Origin: Candidatus Limicola stercorigallinarum
GTDB lineage: Bacteria > Actinomycetota > Coriobacteriia > Coriobacteriales > Coriobacteriaceae
Direction of reading: 5' to 3'
Assembly: GCA_018711625.1 (NCBI GenBank)
Contig: DVID01000025.1
Span: forward strand, 1-54,296
Length of the DNA: 54,296 nt
Part shown: piece after piece, positions 8,307 to 17,366 of the stretch
How positions within the stretch are numbered: the first letter of the stretch is position 1
Layout of the letters: each line of letters opens with the position of its first letter
Made by a program: the position numbers and the translations under genes
Notes under the pieces: model-generated
The model's input: the letters and a program-made list of their open reading frames with translations, nothing else
The model's database searches: none
What the model was told of the DNA's origin: nothing

Positions 8307-10177
8307 GCAATCCCTATCAGTCGGTGGGCTCGGTAGCTACGGTTACCGCAAGCATTGCTGGTAACGACAGCCTTGACGGCCCGGGCGGTTCCGGCGGTCC
8401 TGAGGGGGCAGGTGCCCCGCTCGCAACAGGCGCCGTGGTGCGGCGCTTGCTCGCCTATGTGCGCCCCCATGCGTTCACCTTTGCGCTGGCGTTTGTGTCT
8501 GCGGCCATCTCGGTGGTGCTACAGCTCTATGTGCCTATCCTCATCGGCCAGGGTATCGACCTCATTATTGCGGCCGGCCGGGTTGACTTCACCGCGCTTC
8601 TGCCGCTTATTGAGTTGCTCGCCCTGGTGGTGGTAGGTGCGGCGACGTTTCAGTGGCTTCAGGGTTACTGCATCAACCGTCTGGCTTACAAAACGGTGTG
8701 CGACATGCGCGTGGAGGCCAAAGACAAGCTTTTCCGCATGCCACTTTCGTTTATCGACACACACGCCCACGGCGACCTCATCTCGCGCGTGGTGAACGAC
8801 GTGGACCAGGTGGGCGATGGCTTGCTGCAAGGGCTTACCCAGCTTTTCACCGGCATCGTGACCATTGTGGGCACCCTGGTGTTTATGCTTGCGCTCTCGG
8901 TACCCATGGCGGTTGTGGTGGTGCTGGTGACGCCGCTTTCGGTGTTGGTTGCCACGCTCATCGCCAAGGTCTCCAACAAGAGCTTTACCGCGCAGCAGCG
9001 CATCCAAGGTCAGCTTGGCGGATATGTGGAAGAGCTCGTGGGCAACCAAAAGCTTGTTGAGGCCTTTGCCTATGGCGATGAGGCTGCCGCTGGGTTCGAC
9101 CGCATCAATAGCGAACTCTATACGGCGGGCGAGCGTGCGCAGTTTCTGAGTTCGCTTTCCAACCCCGGCACACGCTGCGTGAACAACATCATCTACGCCG
9201 TGGTTGCCGTCATCGGCTGCATCTGCGTTATCACAGGCGTGCCCGCACCGCTCACCGTGGGCCAGGTGCAGACGTTTCTCTCGTATGCCAACCAATACAC
9301 CAAGCCGTTCAACGAGATCACGAGTGTGGTCACGCAGATTCAAACGGCTTTTGCCTCGGCGCGTCGCTTCTTTGCGCTTATCGATGCCGCTGAGGAGGCG
9401 CCTGACCCTGTGGACGCACGGGAGCTTGCGCAGCCTGAGGGCGCCGTTGTCTTTGACCATGTGGACTTTTCCTATGTGAAGGAGCGCCCGCTCTTGCGCG
9501 ACATCTGCGTGGCCGCGCGCCCGGGCATGCGTTTTGCCCTGGTGGGCCCCACGGGCTGCGGCAAAACAACCCTCATCAATTTGCTCTTGCGGTTCTATGA
9601 CGTTGATGCGGGCGTTATCCGTGTGGATGGTGTGGACACGCGCCGGCTCAAGCGCGCGAGCCTGCGCCGGGCGTTTGGCATGGTGCTTCAGGACACCTGG
9701 CTTTTTGAGGGAACGGTGCACGATAACATTGCTTACGGCCGGCCTGATGCCACCCGCGAGGAGGTTGTGGAGGCTGCGCGCCGTGCACATGCTCACGCTT
9801 TCATTTCGGCGCTGCCCCAGGGCTACGACACGGTGATCCCTGAGGATGGCGGCTCGTTCTCACAGGGCCAAAAGCAGCTGTTGTGCATCGCACGCGTGAT
9901 GCTTACCGATCCGGCGATCCTTTTGCTTGATGAGGCTACGAGCTCTATCGATACGCGCACCGAGCTCCAGGTGCAGGCGGCGTTTGACGAGATGATCGCC
10001 GGGCGCACGAGCTTCATTGTGGCGCACCGTCTTTCAACCATTCGCAACGCAGACTGCATCCTGGTCATGCGCGATGGTGTGATTGTGGAGCGGGGCACGC
10101 ACGACGAGCTGCTGGCACGTGGTGGCGCCTACGCGGAGCTTTACAACAGCCAATGGGCAGCAACCGTGTCGGCGTGA
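8303..10177 (+). CDS. ABC exporter half-transporter, catalytic partner (heterodimer partner 2)
   Basis: The 624-residue product begins with a 45-residue Gly/Ala/Ser-rich soluble tail, then six membrane helices and an ATPase domain: Walker A GPTGCGKTT near residue 414, signature FSQGQKQ near 518, Walker B LLLDEATSSID with the catalytic Glu, and H-loop IVAHRLSTI. It therefore has the standard residues missing in its upstream partner, and the ATGA overlap of stop and start implies coupled translation of a heterodimer. AGGAGG precedes the ATG. Membrane exporter; substrate cannot be read from sequence. Confidence 0.92.
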   Translation: MSNPYQSVGSVATVTASIAGNDSLDGPGGSGGPEGAGAPLATGAVVRRLLAYVRPHAFTFALAFVSAAISVVLQLYVPILIGQGIDLIIAAGRVDFTALLPLIELLALVVVGAATFQWLQGYCINRLAYKTVCDMRVEAKDKLFRMPLSFIDTHAHGDLISRVVNDVDQVGDGLLQGLTQLFTGIVTIVGTLVFMLALSVPMAVVVVLVTPLSVLVATLIAKVSNKSFTAQQRIQGQLGGYVEELVGNQKLVEAFAYGDEAAAGFDRINSELYTAGERAQFLSSLSNPGTRCVNNIIYAVVAVIGCICVITGVPAPLTVGQVQTFLSYANQYTKPFNEITSVVTQIQTAFASARRFFALIDAAEEAPDPVDARELAQPEGAVVFDHVDFSYVKERPLLRDICVAARPGMRFALVGPTGCGKTTLINLLLRFYDVDAGVIRVDGVDTRRLKRASLRRAFGMVLQDTWLFEGTVHDNIAYGRPDATREEVVEAARRAHAHAFISALPQGYDTVIPEDGGSFSQGQKQLLCIARVMLTDPAILLLDEATSSIDTRTELQVQAAFDEMIAGRTSFIVAHRLSTIRNADCILVMRDGVIVERGTHDELLARGGAYAELYNSQWAATVSA

Positions 10178-10286
10178 GGTGATGTGTCGGCCCGGCTGGG
10201 TACAAATACAGATGGAATGCAGATGGGTGCTGCTGAACGAGACTCTGCCTGAAGCGAGGCGGCACCCGAAGAACGATGGGGAGACT

Positions 10287-10823
10287 ATGCAGATACTGAT
10301 TGCGCATACCAGCAAAACCGGCAACACCGCACAGGTGGCAACCTATCTGGCGCACGCCTTGGAGGCTCGTGGTTCACGCGTGACGAGCATTGATTTGCAG
10401 GATGCCAGTGCAACGGAGGGGCTTGATGGAGCCATCGCGCGTGCCGACGTGGTGCTGGCAGGTTTTTGGACCGACAAGGGCGATTGCACGCCTGAGATGA
10501 CGGCGTTTTTGGAGCGCTTGGCGGGCAAGCGGGTCTTCCTCTTTGGTACCGCAGGCTTTGGCGGGAGCCAGGAATACTTTGGTCGCATCCTGGCCAATGT
10601 GCGCGCTCACGTGCCCCAAGACGCCGAGGTGGTGGGCGAAGCCATGTGCTCGGGCAAGATGGAGCCGCAGGTGCGCGAGCGCTATGTGGCGCTGCTGGCA
10701 AACGACCCGGAGGACGCGCGCGTCCGGGCTATGATTGCCAATTTCGACGCCGCCGCCGCGCACCCCAACACCGACGATCTGGTTGCAATTGCCGAGGCGG
10801 TATTTACCGCCCTGGGCATCTAG
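10287..10823 (+). CDS. Flavodoxin family protein
   Basis: The 178-residue protein has the flavodoxin fold: an N-terminal beta strand and FMN phosphate loop HTSKTGNT, a second loop GFWTDKG, and FLFGTAGFGGS lining the isoalloxazine site. Such proteins carry electrons with bound FMN in the cytoplasm. The C-terminal 40 residues are an extra helical tail. The start at 10287 has GGGGAG four bases upstream; the open frame continues upstream over the end of the ABC gene but without similarity. It follows the exporter by 109 bases, so co-transcription is possible. Its redox partner is not evident. Confidence 0.85.
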   Translation: MQILIAHTSKTGNTAQVATYLAHALEARGSRVTSIDLQDASATEGLDGAIARADVVLAGFWTDKGDCTPEMTAFLERLAGKRVFLFGTAGFGGSQEYFGRILANVRAHVPQDAEVVGEAMCSGKMEPQVRERYVALLANDPEDARVRAMIANFDAAAAHPNTDDLVAIAEAVFTALGI

Positions 10824-10944
10824 AGCGGTGCTGCGCGGTGATCACAGGGGAAAGGGCCGTCGATGGCGGGAGCCCTTGGGCGCCGCGCCGGCAGGGTTCG
10901 TTGAATAGAGCCCACAAGCGTAACAACGCGAGCAAGGGGATGGT

Positions 10945-11727
10945 ATGACCCAGCGGGAACTTTGCACGTCACAGCCGCTACCGCTTCGCGGGGCGCGCAA
11001 TGTGCGCGACCTGGGCGGCTATCCCTTTGTGGATGAGCGTGGCCAGCATGGCGTTACCGCATCGCATGTGTACCTGCGCTCGGGTGCTCTGGGCGGCCTT
11101 AAACGCGGCGACATCGCCTATCTTGAGGCGTATGGACTCGCGCGTGTTATCGACATGCGGAGCAACTTTGAGCTGAGTATCTGGCGTGACGCGTTTCAAA
11201 CGGGCCGCGTGCCGCACATCGATTACGTTCACATCCCCCTTATGGATCAGCTCAACTCCAACGGATTTCAAGGGCTTCTGCCCGAGAGCATGTTTCACGT
11301 GTACCGCGACATTGTGGATAACGATGCCGATAGCCTGCGCGTGCTTTTTGATGCGCTTGATGGTGGGGGCTGCACGCTCTTCCATTGCCGTGTGGGCAAG
11401 GACCGCACCGGCGTGATTGCCATGTTGCTGCTTGGTTTGGCAGGCGTGGACGAGGAGCACATTGTGACCGATTACGCGGCTACGCAGCGCTATATGGGGC
11501 GCGGGCTGCGGGCCCAGCGCATCATCGTTTCCATTCTTCTACGCAAACGCGTGCCGCGGTGTCTGTTTGAGGCTAACCCGCATGAGATGGAGCGCACGCT
11601 CGCCCATATACATGCTACCTACGGCGGCATCCGACGGTATCTTGAAGAGGTGGTTGGCTGCTCCGCCGAGCGGCTCGATTGTATTGCTGGCCGTCTCCGG
11701 GGAACGGTTTCAGAGGACAGGGGCTAA
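10945..11727 (+). CDS. Tyrosine-protein phosphatase (Y_phosphatase3 type)
   Basis: The 260-residue protein carries the cysteine phosphatase loop HCRVGKDRTG (HCx5R) in mid-sequence and the N-terminal motif RNVRDLGGY that is typical of this bacterial and fungal tyrosine/phosphoinositide phosphatase family. The general acid region may lie in PLMDQ. No signal peptide is seen, so it is probably cytoplasmic. AAGGGG lies six bases before the ATG. It ends before a bidirectional hairpin facing the membrane sulfatase gene. Physiological substrate unknown. Confidence 0.88.
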   Translation: MTQRELCTSQPLPLRGARNVRDLGGYPFVDERGQHGVTASHVYLRSGALGGLKRGDIAYLEAYGLARVIDMRSNFELSIWRDAFQTGRVPHIDYVHIPLMDQLNSNGFQGLLPESMFHVYRDIVDNDADSLRVLFDALDGGGCTLFHCRVGKDRTGVIAMLLLGLAGVDEEHIVTDYAATQRYMGRGLRAQRIIVSILLRKRVPRCLFEANPHEMERTLAHIHATYGGIRRYLEEVVGCSAERLDCIAGRLRGTVSEDRG

Positions 11728-11765
11728 CGAGGAGTAACAGCCCTTGGCGCGAGGACACAAAGATA

Positions 11766-11807
11766 AGCCGGGAGGTGTAGGCCCGCTTGGGCCCGCGCCT
11801 CCCGGCT
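11766..11807. terminator. Hairpin between convergent genes
   Basis: AGCCGGGAGG pairs with CCTCCCGGCT around a GGCCCGCTTGGGCC inner hairpin. It lies between the stop codons of the phosphatase (plus) and the LTA-synthase-like gene (minus), so it probably stops transcription from both sides. T tracts are poor. Confidence 0.7.
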
Positions 11808-11837
11808 CGTCGTATATGCGTGCTCGCTCAATGAGCG

Positions 11838-14138
11838 TCACTTAATCTTTGTGGTGCCCGGATCAAGGTTGGGATCTGTCTCGTTGGCAGCGCTTTGAAG
11901 CGTCTTGGTAAAAACCCCGTCGCCATGATCAAAAAGCTTGAGGTATTGCATGAGCGAGAGGTCTTGTCGCGCCTTTATCGCCCGGACCGCTTCAGCTGCC
12001 TGCGCTCCCGTGTCATCGGTGGCCGCTGTGGTTGCCGCGCCGGAGAGATACCACTCGCCCGTGCTATCGCAGAAGCCCGTGGTGTTGATCGCGGGAAGGT
12101 CGGTCTGCACGGCGAGGGCGGCCTTTTGGTAATCCGTGAGCGGTGCGCCAATGAGGTCCATGAGGTAGCTGCCAAGATAGTTGACCGAGATGTCCTTGGT
12201 GGCGCTCTCCTGCTCGCGGCCGGCCACGTCGTAGTTGGCCCAAATCACGTAGCTCGTCTGCCACAGGCGCTCCGCGTGCACGGCCTCGTCCTCGCCCGTG
12301 AACCACTGATCGTTGTACGTGGAGGGGAAGAACGGCTGATGGTCGCCAAAGAACACGACGACCACCTTGCGGTCAAGCTGGCTCAGCTTGTTTAAGAACT
12401 GCTCGAGCGCGCGGTCCGACTCCTCGATGAGGGCCAGGTACTCGTTGACCTCAGCATCGTAGATGCCATCGATGAGGTAGTCGGTCTGCTTGTCGGAGGG
12501 GATGAGGCCCGTTTCGTAGCCCGAGTGATTCTGCATCGTCACGTCAAAAATAAACTGCGGGTCGTCGTTGCTTTCGAGCATCTCGAGAATGCGATCGTAG
12601 GTGGCCTCGTCGGTCACCATGCCACGCAGCGTGTCGGCATCTCGGAAGTCATCGATGGTCAAGAACTCATCAAACCCAAAGTCGCGGTAGACGTTTTCGC
12701 GGTTCCAGTTGGTGCCGTGATTGGGATGGATGGCGGTGGTGGTGTACCCCGCATCGCTAAACTGCTGCGCAAGGTTTTCCGTATGCGTGAGGTTGTAGAT
12801 GGTGTAGGGGTACACGCCCTGCCCCAGGTACGCCATGGAGTTGCCGGTAAGGAACTCAAACTCGGTGTTGCAGGTGCCGCCGCCATAGGCAGACACATAG
12901 AGCTTGCCTGTGGCGAGGGCATCCGAGATGCTCTTGAAGTACTGGGGGCCCTGGTAGTTGGCGTGCAGGAACTGATAAATCGAGAGGTCCGAGAAGGTCT
13001 CGTTCATGATGGCGACAACCGCGGGCTTCTCCTCGTCAAACTGTTCAACAGCCTGCGTGCGGCCCTCGCTTGCGCCTTCGGTTTCGTTGAACTCCTGCGC
13101 ATAGGTGTCGATAAGCTCTTCAGCCTCCGCGCGGTCGTAGTTCTTGGGCTTGGGCGGCACAATGGTCTGCGCGCTTGAGATAAAGGCCGGGAGGAATCCT
13201 TGGCGGTAGTAGCTTTCAAGCGGGCGCCAGGTGTACACCTGGATACCCAGGGTGTTGTAGTAGTCCACGAGGGTGACGTGCCCGGTCACACCCGCCAGGC
13301 AGAGGATGCCCACCAAAAGGTTGATGGCAACCGTGCGCTTGGTGCGCTGCTCGCGCGCGGGGCGCAGGGCGGCGGCAAGCGCATAGAGCAGCATAGAGAT
13401 AGCGGCGAGCGCAATGCCATACAGGCAGAAGGACGAGAGGGTATAAGTGTAGCCCGTGCCTGCCACCGCGGCAGCCGTGGAGAGGGCCGACAGGTCTCCC
13501 GGCTGGATGGGTGTGGACTTGAACATCACGATGAAGTATTCGGCAATGCCCAGAATAAGCAGGGCAAAGATAAGCACGGCAGGTGCGGCGCCCCGGCGTT
13601 GGAAGAGGAAGAACAGGCCCGCCAAGGTAACGGTGACGAGTGCATACTCTAGCAGCGCGCAGAGGGGGTACATCCACAGCAGGTCGTGGTTGCTGGGGAT
13701 CTCAAGTCCAAAGCACGCAAAAAGGCCGGCGACAAGGATGAACCCAAGGAGTATCCACGTGGAGCGCGGTTGGTGGGTACGGCGGCCGCGCGGGGTGCCC
13801 AAGATTGCAAGGCGTGCGGCAATGACGGAGCGGCAGAAGCTGGCCCACGCGCACAGGGTGAGCACGGCCTGGGAGAGGACACCGGCCAAGGGGTCGTTTT
13901 GCACCAGCCCGATGGCAGACCAGACACCAATAAAAAGTTGGAGCGCGCAAAAGACCACGCCCCAAGCGATATCGCTTGGGTGTCGTTGCGGCAGGGGCGT
14001 GTTGTCCGCCGTGGCGCCTGCGGCACCGCCGTCGCTTGAGGATGTTGGGTTGAGCATGGGGCCAATGAGCTGTGGGCCCATGAAGGCTCCGAAAATGCTT
14101 GCGGCAAGGGCAACGAACGATATGACGGCAACAATCAT
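11838..14138 (-). CDS. LTA synthase-like phosphoglycerol transferase (sulfatase-fold membrane enzyme)
   Basis: The 766-residue protein has about seven to eight membrane helices in its first 300 residues and then an extracellular sulfatase/alkaline-phosphatase domain. Active-site features match lipoteichoic acid synthases: an acidic metal ligand in IMNETFSDLS, the nucleophilic Thr in GGGTCNTEFEFLTG, a DVTMQNHSGY segment and FFGDHQPF for metal binding. It would move phosphoglycerol from phosphatidylglycerol onto a cell-envelope polymer. The last 60 residues are less conserved. AGGA lies seven bases before the ATG. Single gene, convergent with the phosphatase. MdoB-like phosphoglycerol transferase is the main alternative name. 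Confidence 0.88.
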   Translation of the reverse strand: MIVAVISFVALAASIFGAFMGPQLIGPMLNPTSSSDGGAAGATADNTPLPQRHPSDIAWGVVFCALQLFIGVWSAIGLVQNDPLAGVLSQAVLTLCAWASFCRSVIAARLAILGTPRGRRTHQPRSTWILLGFILVAGLFACFGLEIPSNHDLLWMYPLCALLEYALVTVTLAGLFFLFQRRGAAPAVLIFALLILGIAEYFIVMFKSTPIQPGDLSALSTAAAVAGTGYTYTLSSFCLYGIALAAISMLLYALAAALRPAREQRTKRTVAINLLVGILCLAGVTGHVTLVDYYNTLGIQVYTWRPLESYYRQGFLPAFISSAQTIVPPKPKNYDRAEAEELIDTYAQEFNETEGASEGRTQAVEQFDEEKPAVVAIMNETFSDLSIYQFLHANYQGPQYFKSISDALATGKLYVSAYGGGTCNTEFEFLTGNSMAYLGQGVYPYTIYNLTHTENLAQQFSDAGYTTTAIHPNHGTNWNRENVYRDFGFDEFLTIDDFRDADTLRGMVTDEATYDRILEMLESNDDPQFIFDVTMQNHSGYETGLIPSDKQTDYLIDGIYDAEVNEYLALIEESDRALEQFLNKLSQLDRKVVVVFFGDHQPFFPSTYNDQWFTGEDEAVHAERLWQTSYVIWANYDVAGREQESATKDISVNYLGSYLMDLIGAPLTDYQKAALAVQTDLPAINTTGFCDSTGEWYLSGAATTAATDDTGAQAAEAVRAIKARQDLSLMQYLKLFDHGDGVFTKTLQSAANETDPNLDPGTTKIK

Positions 14139-15017
14139 GGGTCATCCTATCGATGGCTTGCGTGCGGGGGGCAGGCTCCTGTGATGGCGCCGCCAGCACG
14201 TCGGGTTGTTCTGGTCAAAACGTTCCCCATGGTACAACGCAATTATCAAGATTCTATAGATGTGCTCTTGCGTGTGAGCGATTGGTGATGAGCGGCACCC
14301 CGGCGCTGAGCTGTGGCGACCCACCTGGAAAGAACCCTTTGATGGCATCTCGTGCCGGAAAACGGTGTTAGAACGGCGATGCATCGAATAGCTTCAGAAG
14401 CTCCGGAGCGTTTACCTGCGGTTTCTTCGGAAGTGGACCTTTGTATAATCGTTAGCTTTCGGTTCTTGTGCCGTTTTCCGTCATGAGTTGACGCAGTTGT
14501 TCCTGAAATACGCTTAAGTGAGTCTACATTGCAGGAAGCAAGAGCGTGTGCGCTAATGCGTAGGCAAGCGTGCCTGCTTCACGAGGCTTCTGAAAAGCAC
14601 GATTGATTGCAGTTTAGGGCCGACCCGCAAAACACGCCGAGGGGGCGCCGACTCGCCTTCCCGTTCCGCGTGCGGGCCGCTCATCAAAAAAGTACGCCAT
14701 TTCAGTACGTGATTCGCGTTTTGCCGAGTACACCGCCGCCCGTGCTCAGCAAAACCCCAGTTGGCGCGCCCCTGCAAACCGTGTCTACTCGCAAAGTTTT
14801 GGAGTACGTTCTGAAATGGCGTAGTTTTTTCTGGAGGTGGACAGGGCCGAGGGCGTTCCCATCCCATCAGACTGCAATAAATCGAAATGCTTCTCATGAG
14901 GTGTTATCGGAGCGGTCAATCAAGCAGAAGGGCTAAATCGGTACAGGCCTGCTCGCATGCAAGATCCTATCGCGCGATAATGGAGGGGTTCACACACCCC
15001 TTGCGAGGAGACGCGCT
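14139..15017. other. Long 879-base intergenic region
   Basis: It separates the LTA-synthase-like gene from the nitroreductase and contains no credible gene. The inverted-repeat element at 14600-14884 fills its middle. A TATAAT-like TGTATAATCG at about 14442 may be a promoter of unknown target. Near the right end GATAAT (about 14979) and a small hairpin AGGGGTTCACACACCCCT precede the nitroreductase RBS and may be its promoter and 5' leader. Confidence 0.5.
14600..14884. repeat. Nested inverted-repeat element (MITE/REP-like)
   Basis: Three nested pairs of arms are visible. Outer: 14600-14613 with 14871-14884, 13 of 14 matching. Middle: 14686-14710 with 14806-14830, 23 of 25 matching, centred on TACGCCATTTCAG next to a run of A. 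Inner: 14718-14731 with 14742-14755, 12 of 14 matching (GTTTTGC...GAG). Open frames on the two strands of the element give similar translations only because of the symmetry, so I do not call them genes. No transposase is present. Confidence 0.65.
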
Positions 15018-15836
15018 ATGCCTGGCCAAACATACCAACCGCGAAGTTTCGACAACCCTACACTTGCTCTCATTGAACAGCGCTCGTCTACACGCTTGTT
15101 CGCAGCCGATACGCCGCCCACGCCCGAGCAGCGCGACGCCGTGCTTCACGCCGCCACACGTGCGCCCTCAGCTGGCGCCATGATGATGTATTCCATCATC
15201 GACATTCAGAGCCAGGAAACGCGCGACCGCCTCGCTGTGCTTTGCGACAATCAACCCTTCATTGCTAAGGCTCCTTGGGCGCTCGTGTTTGTGGTGGACT
15301 ATGCCAAGTGGATCGACCTCTTTGAGCACGTGGGCTGTTTTGAGCCGGAGTTTGTGGAGCAGACGGGCCACTCGCCTCGCCGGGCTCCGCACATGGGCGA
15401 CTTCTCCATTGCAGCGCAGGATGCCGTTATCGCTGCGCAGACGGCGGCGATTGCAGCCGAGGCCGTAGGCCTGGGTACCTGCTACATAGGGGATGTGGTC
15501 GAGCATGCCGAGGAGATGGCCGAGCTCTTAAAGCTCCCTGTACACACCATGCCGCTTTGTATGCTCGTGCTCGGGGCGCCCGCCAAGGAGCGTCCGGCTA
15601 CGCCGCACCCGGTGGAGAACATCGTCATGCCCGAGCACTATCGCCGTGCCGACGATGCTGCCCTTGATGCCCAGGTGGCCGAGATGGATGCGATGTTCCG
15701 CCCACACGCCACGCATGCGGGCGAGCGCGTGATCGACATCTACACACGCAAACACACGAGCGCCTTTATGGCCGAAATGGATCGCTCCGTACGCGCCTGG
15801 CTTGCCAACTGGACAGGGGAGAAGCCGCTGCGATAG
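15018..15836 (+). CDS. Nitroreductase family protein
   Basis: The 272-residue protein belongs to the FMN-dependent nitroreductase fold: the N-terminal IEQRSSTRLF phosphate-binding arginine motif, APSAGAMMMYSII at the flavin site, and AAEAVGLGTCYIGDV, the usual G-x-G-x-C-x-G helix region. These enzymes form homodimers in the cytoplasm and reduce nitro-aromatics, quinones or flavins with NAD(P)H. A C-terminal extension of about 60 residues contains helix AFMAEMDRSVRAWLANW. The RBS GAGGAG is seven bases upstream. Substrate not inferable. Confidence 0.9.
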   Translation: MPGQTYQPRSFDNPTLALIEQRSSTRLFAADTPPTPEQRDAVLHAATRAPSAGAMMMYSIIDIQSQETRDRLAVLCDNQPFIAKAPWALVFVVDYAKWIDLFEHVGCFEPEFVEQTGHSPRRAPHMGDFSIAAQDAVIAAQTAAIAAEAVGLGTCYIGDVVEHAEEMAELLKLPVHTMPLCMLVLGAPAKERPATPHPVENIVMPEHYRRADDAALDAQVAEMDAMFRPHATHAGERVIDIYTRKHTSAFMAEMDRSVRAWLANWTGEKPLR

Positions 15837-15894
15837 GGGGCGAGGTATCGCGACAACTACGGGAATTGCATCTAAGAATAAAAGAGTGAGAGGG

Positions 15895-16371
15895 CTAATC
15901 GATTATTGCGGCTATTACAGCGCAGTAGCTACAGCGGTCTCTCCAAAGTGTGTGCTGGATGAGGCTCACGACAAACGATGTGTCAACTGATGACAGCTGC
16001 TGCCTAATTGCATTGATTTTGTCTTGGACCAAGCGCGCGCCTTCGGCGCTCAACAGTTCATCGCGCATGTTTTCTACTGATATGCCAATCTGTCTTTCGG
16101 TGCCGTTTGATAGATGGGGAAAGCCGCCGTCTATTAGCCTATGTGCGGCTAAAGAGATCTCGCAATCTATGATGAAATCGGATTCTTCACCGCTTAAACC
16201 AGCACCGCGCACAAGTTTGGTTTGAATTTGCTCAGATGCTCTACCAAAGATAGCGCGAGCCGTAAATAAATTTGATTCATATCTTTGTTGGCTGTTAAGT
16301 AAAAATGATAAAAGTAACACAATAGATATCAATAAAAACATAATTATAGCAGCGCATTTTGATTTTTTCAT
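15895..16371 (-). CDS. Hypothetical signal-anchored protein
   Basis: I do not recognise this 158-residue protein. It begins MKKSKCAAIIMFLLISIVLLLSFLL in character: a short basic start and one hydrophobic helix (about residues 7-26), so it is probably anchored in the membrane with the rest outside. The remainder is mostly helical and polar; two cysteines occur near the C-terminus (WRDRCSYC). Base composition is clearly more AT-rich than neighbours, as in the adjoining broken gene, which suggests foreign origin. The start has a GGGTGAG-type RBS. Divergent from the pseudogene across a spacer with two hairpins. Confidence 0.6.
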   Translation of the reverse strand: MKKSKCAAIIMFLLISIVLLLSFLLNSQQRYESNLFTARAIFGRASEQIQTKLVRGAGLSGEESDFIIDCEISLAAHRLIDGGFPHLSNGTERQIGISVENMRDELLSAEGARLVQDKINAIRQQLSSVDTSFVVSLIQHTLWRDRCSYCAVIAAIID

Positions 16372-16385
16372 CGCTCACCCGCCAA

Positions 16386-16465
16386 ATTGGGCTATTCAGC
16401 CGCCAGCCCAATATATACAAATACCCTAAGGTATCTTACGCCATAAGGAGCTGCGAAAACGCAGC
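16386..16465. repeat. Two small hairpins between divergent AT-rich genes
   Basis: ATTGGGCT (16386-16393) pairs with AGCCCAAT (16405-16412), and GCTGCGAAAACGCAGC (16450-16465) is a six-base stem with an AAAA loop just upstream of the AAAGGAGG of the broken gene. They could be operators or 5' structures; function unknown. Confidence 0.45.
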
Positions 16466-16479
16466 ACAATGAAAGGAGG

Positions 16480-17178
16480 ATGGAGATAGTCCTTACGGGT
16501 AATGTCAGACGAATCTGTTCGATGCTGCTAGCCATTCTAGCGGTTGGTATTTGTGTGGGAGTTGTGCCAGCCGTTGCTTTCGCTCAGGTGGAGCAGGCTG
16601 GCGTTGGGGAGATGGACGTTTACTCCTCATCTGGCGATAATAAGGAATTCACTTAGTCTAAAAAAATTGTAGTGGAATTGGCGGAATTTAGTGTTGACGA
16701 TTCGTGCTACGTTGTAAACGCATTAATAAGCGAGGGATCGACTAGCAAACCGTTGGCTGTTACCGGTACGCTATCATATGTGAAATATGACGATGGAAGT
16801 GAGTATCTCTATGGCATCAATAACAGCTTTGATGCCGGGTTTGATGTGATGCGTGTCCAGATCAATCTTTCATCAGGAATGCTTGACCTTACGTTCTGCG
16901 AGGACATGTCAGAACAAATAGTGTGGGCACAAGGAAAGATCAGCGACGAGTCCTCCCTGCAAATTGAAAGTCTCATTGAGCATGAGGTCATTTGCAGAAT
17001 GAGCGATTCTGACGCGATCAAATACATGTCACCCATTCCAAGCATGGGCGCAACTGCTTCAGAGAATGGGTCCGAGAGTGTTGAAATTGGAGCTGGGCCC
17101 TCCGCAAAACCGGTGGCTCTTCCTACCTTGTCATTTGGGGTTGCCTGTTCAATCGGTAAGGCGAGGCTGATTTATTAA
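16480..17178 (+). pseudogene. Secreted hypothetical protein interrupted by an in-frame TAG
   Basis: From ATG 16480 the frame encodes a clear signal peptide (MLLAILAVGICVGVVPAVAFA, cleavage after AFA) and 58 residues, then TAG at 16654-16656. The same frame stays open after the stop to 17178, giving another 173 codons. The downstream part (from GTG 16672 if started anew) has no signal peptide and no good RBS, so it looks like the body of the same protein. The SD AAAGGAGG touches the ATG directly, which is also poor. No family recognised. A point mutation, a sequencing error or TAG readthrough would all explain it. AT-rich like its neighbour. Confidence 0.65.
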
Positions 17179-17366
17179 GCGTGCGATAGGATTCGAGTCG
17201 TTGCTCGCCACAATAAAATGGACATTCAAGGCGCGCTTCTTATTTCGGTTGGTTTTGCTTTCAAGTGAGTCCGACTCTACTCAGGTATAACCAGTATGTA
17301 GGTTTGGTTGGCGGCATGTTTCAGTTGGGCATCCTGAAGCATGCCGCGTGTTTTGCAAGGAGTTTC

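Noticed and set aside
14553-14936. Overlapping open frames of about 110 residues on both strands
   Set aside because: They translate alike only because of the inverted repeat there; no RBS and no protein-like composition.
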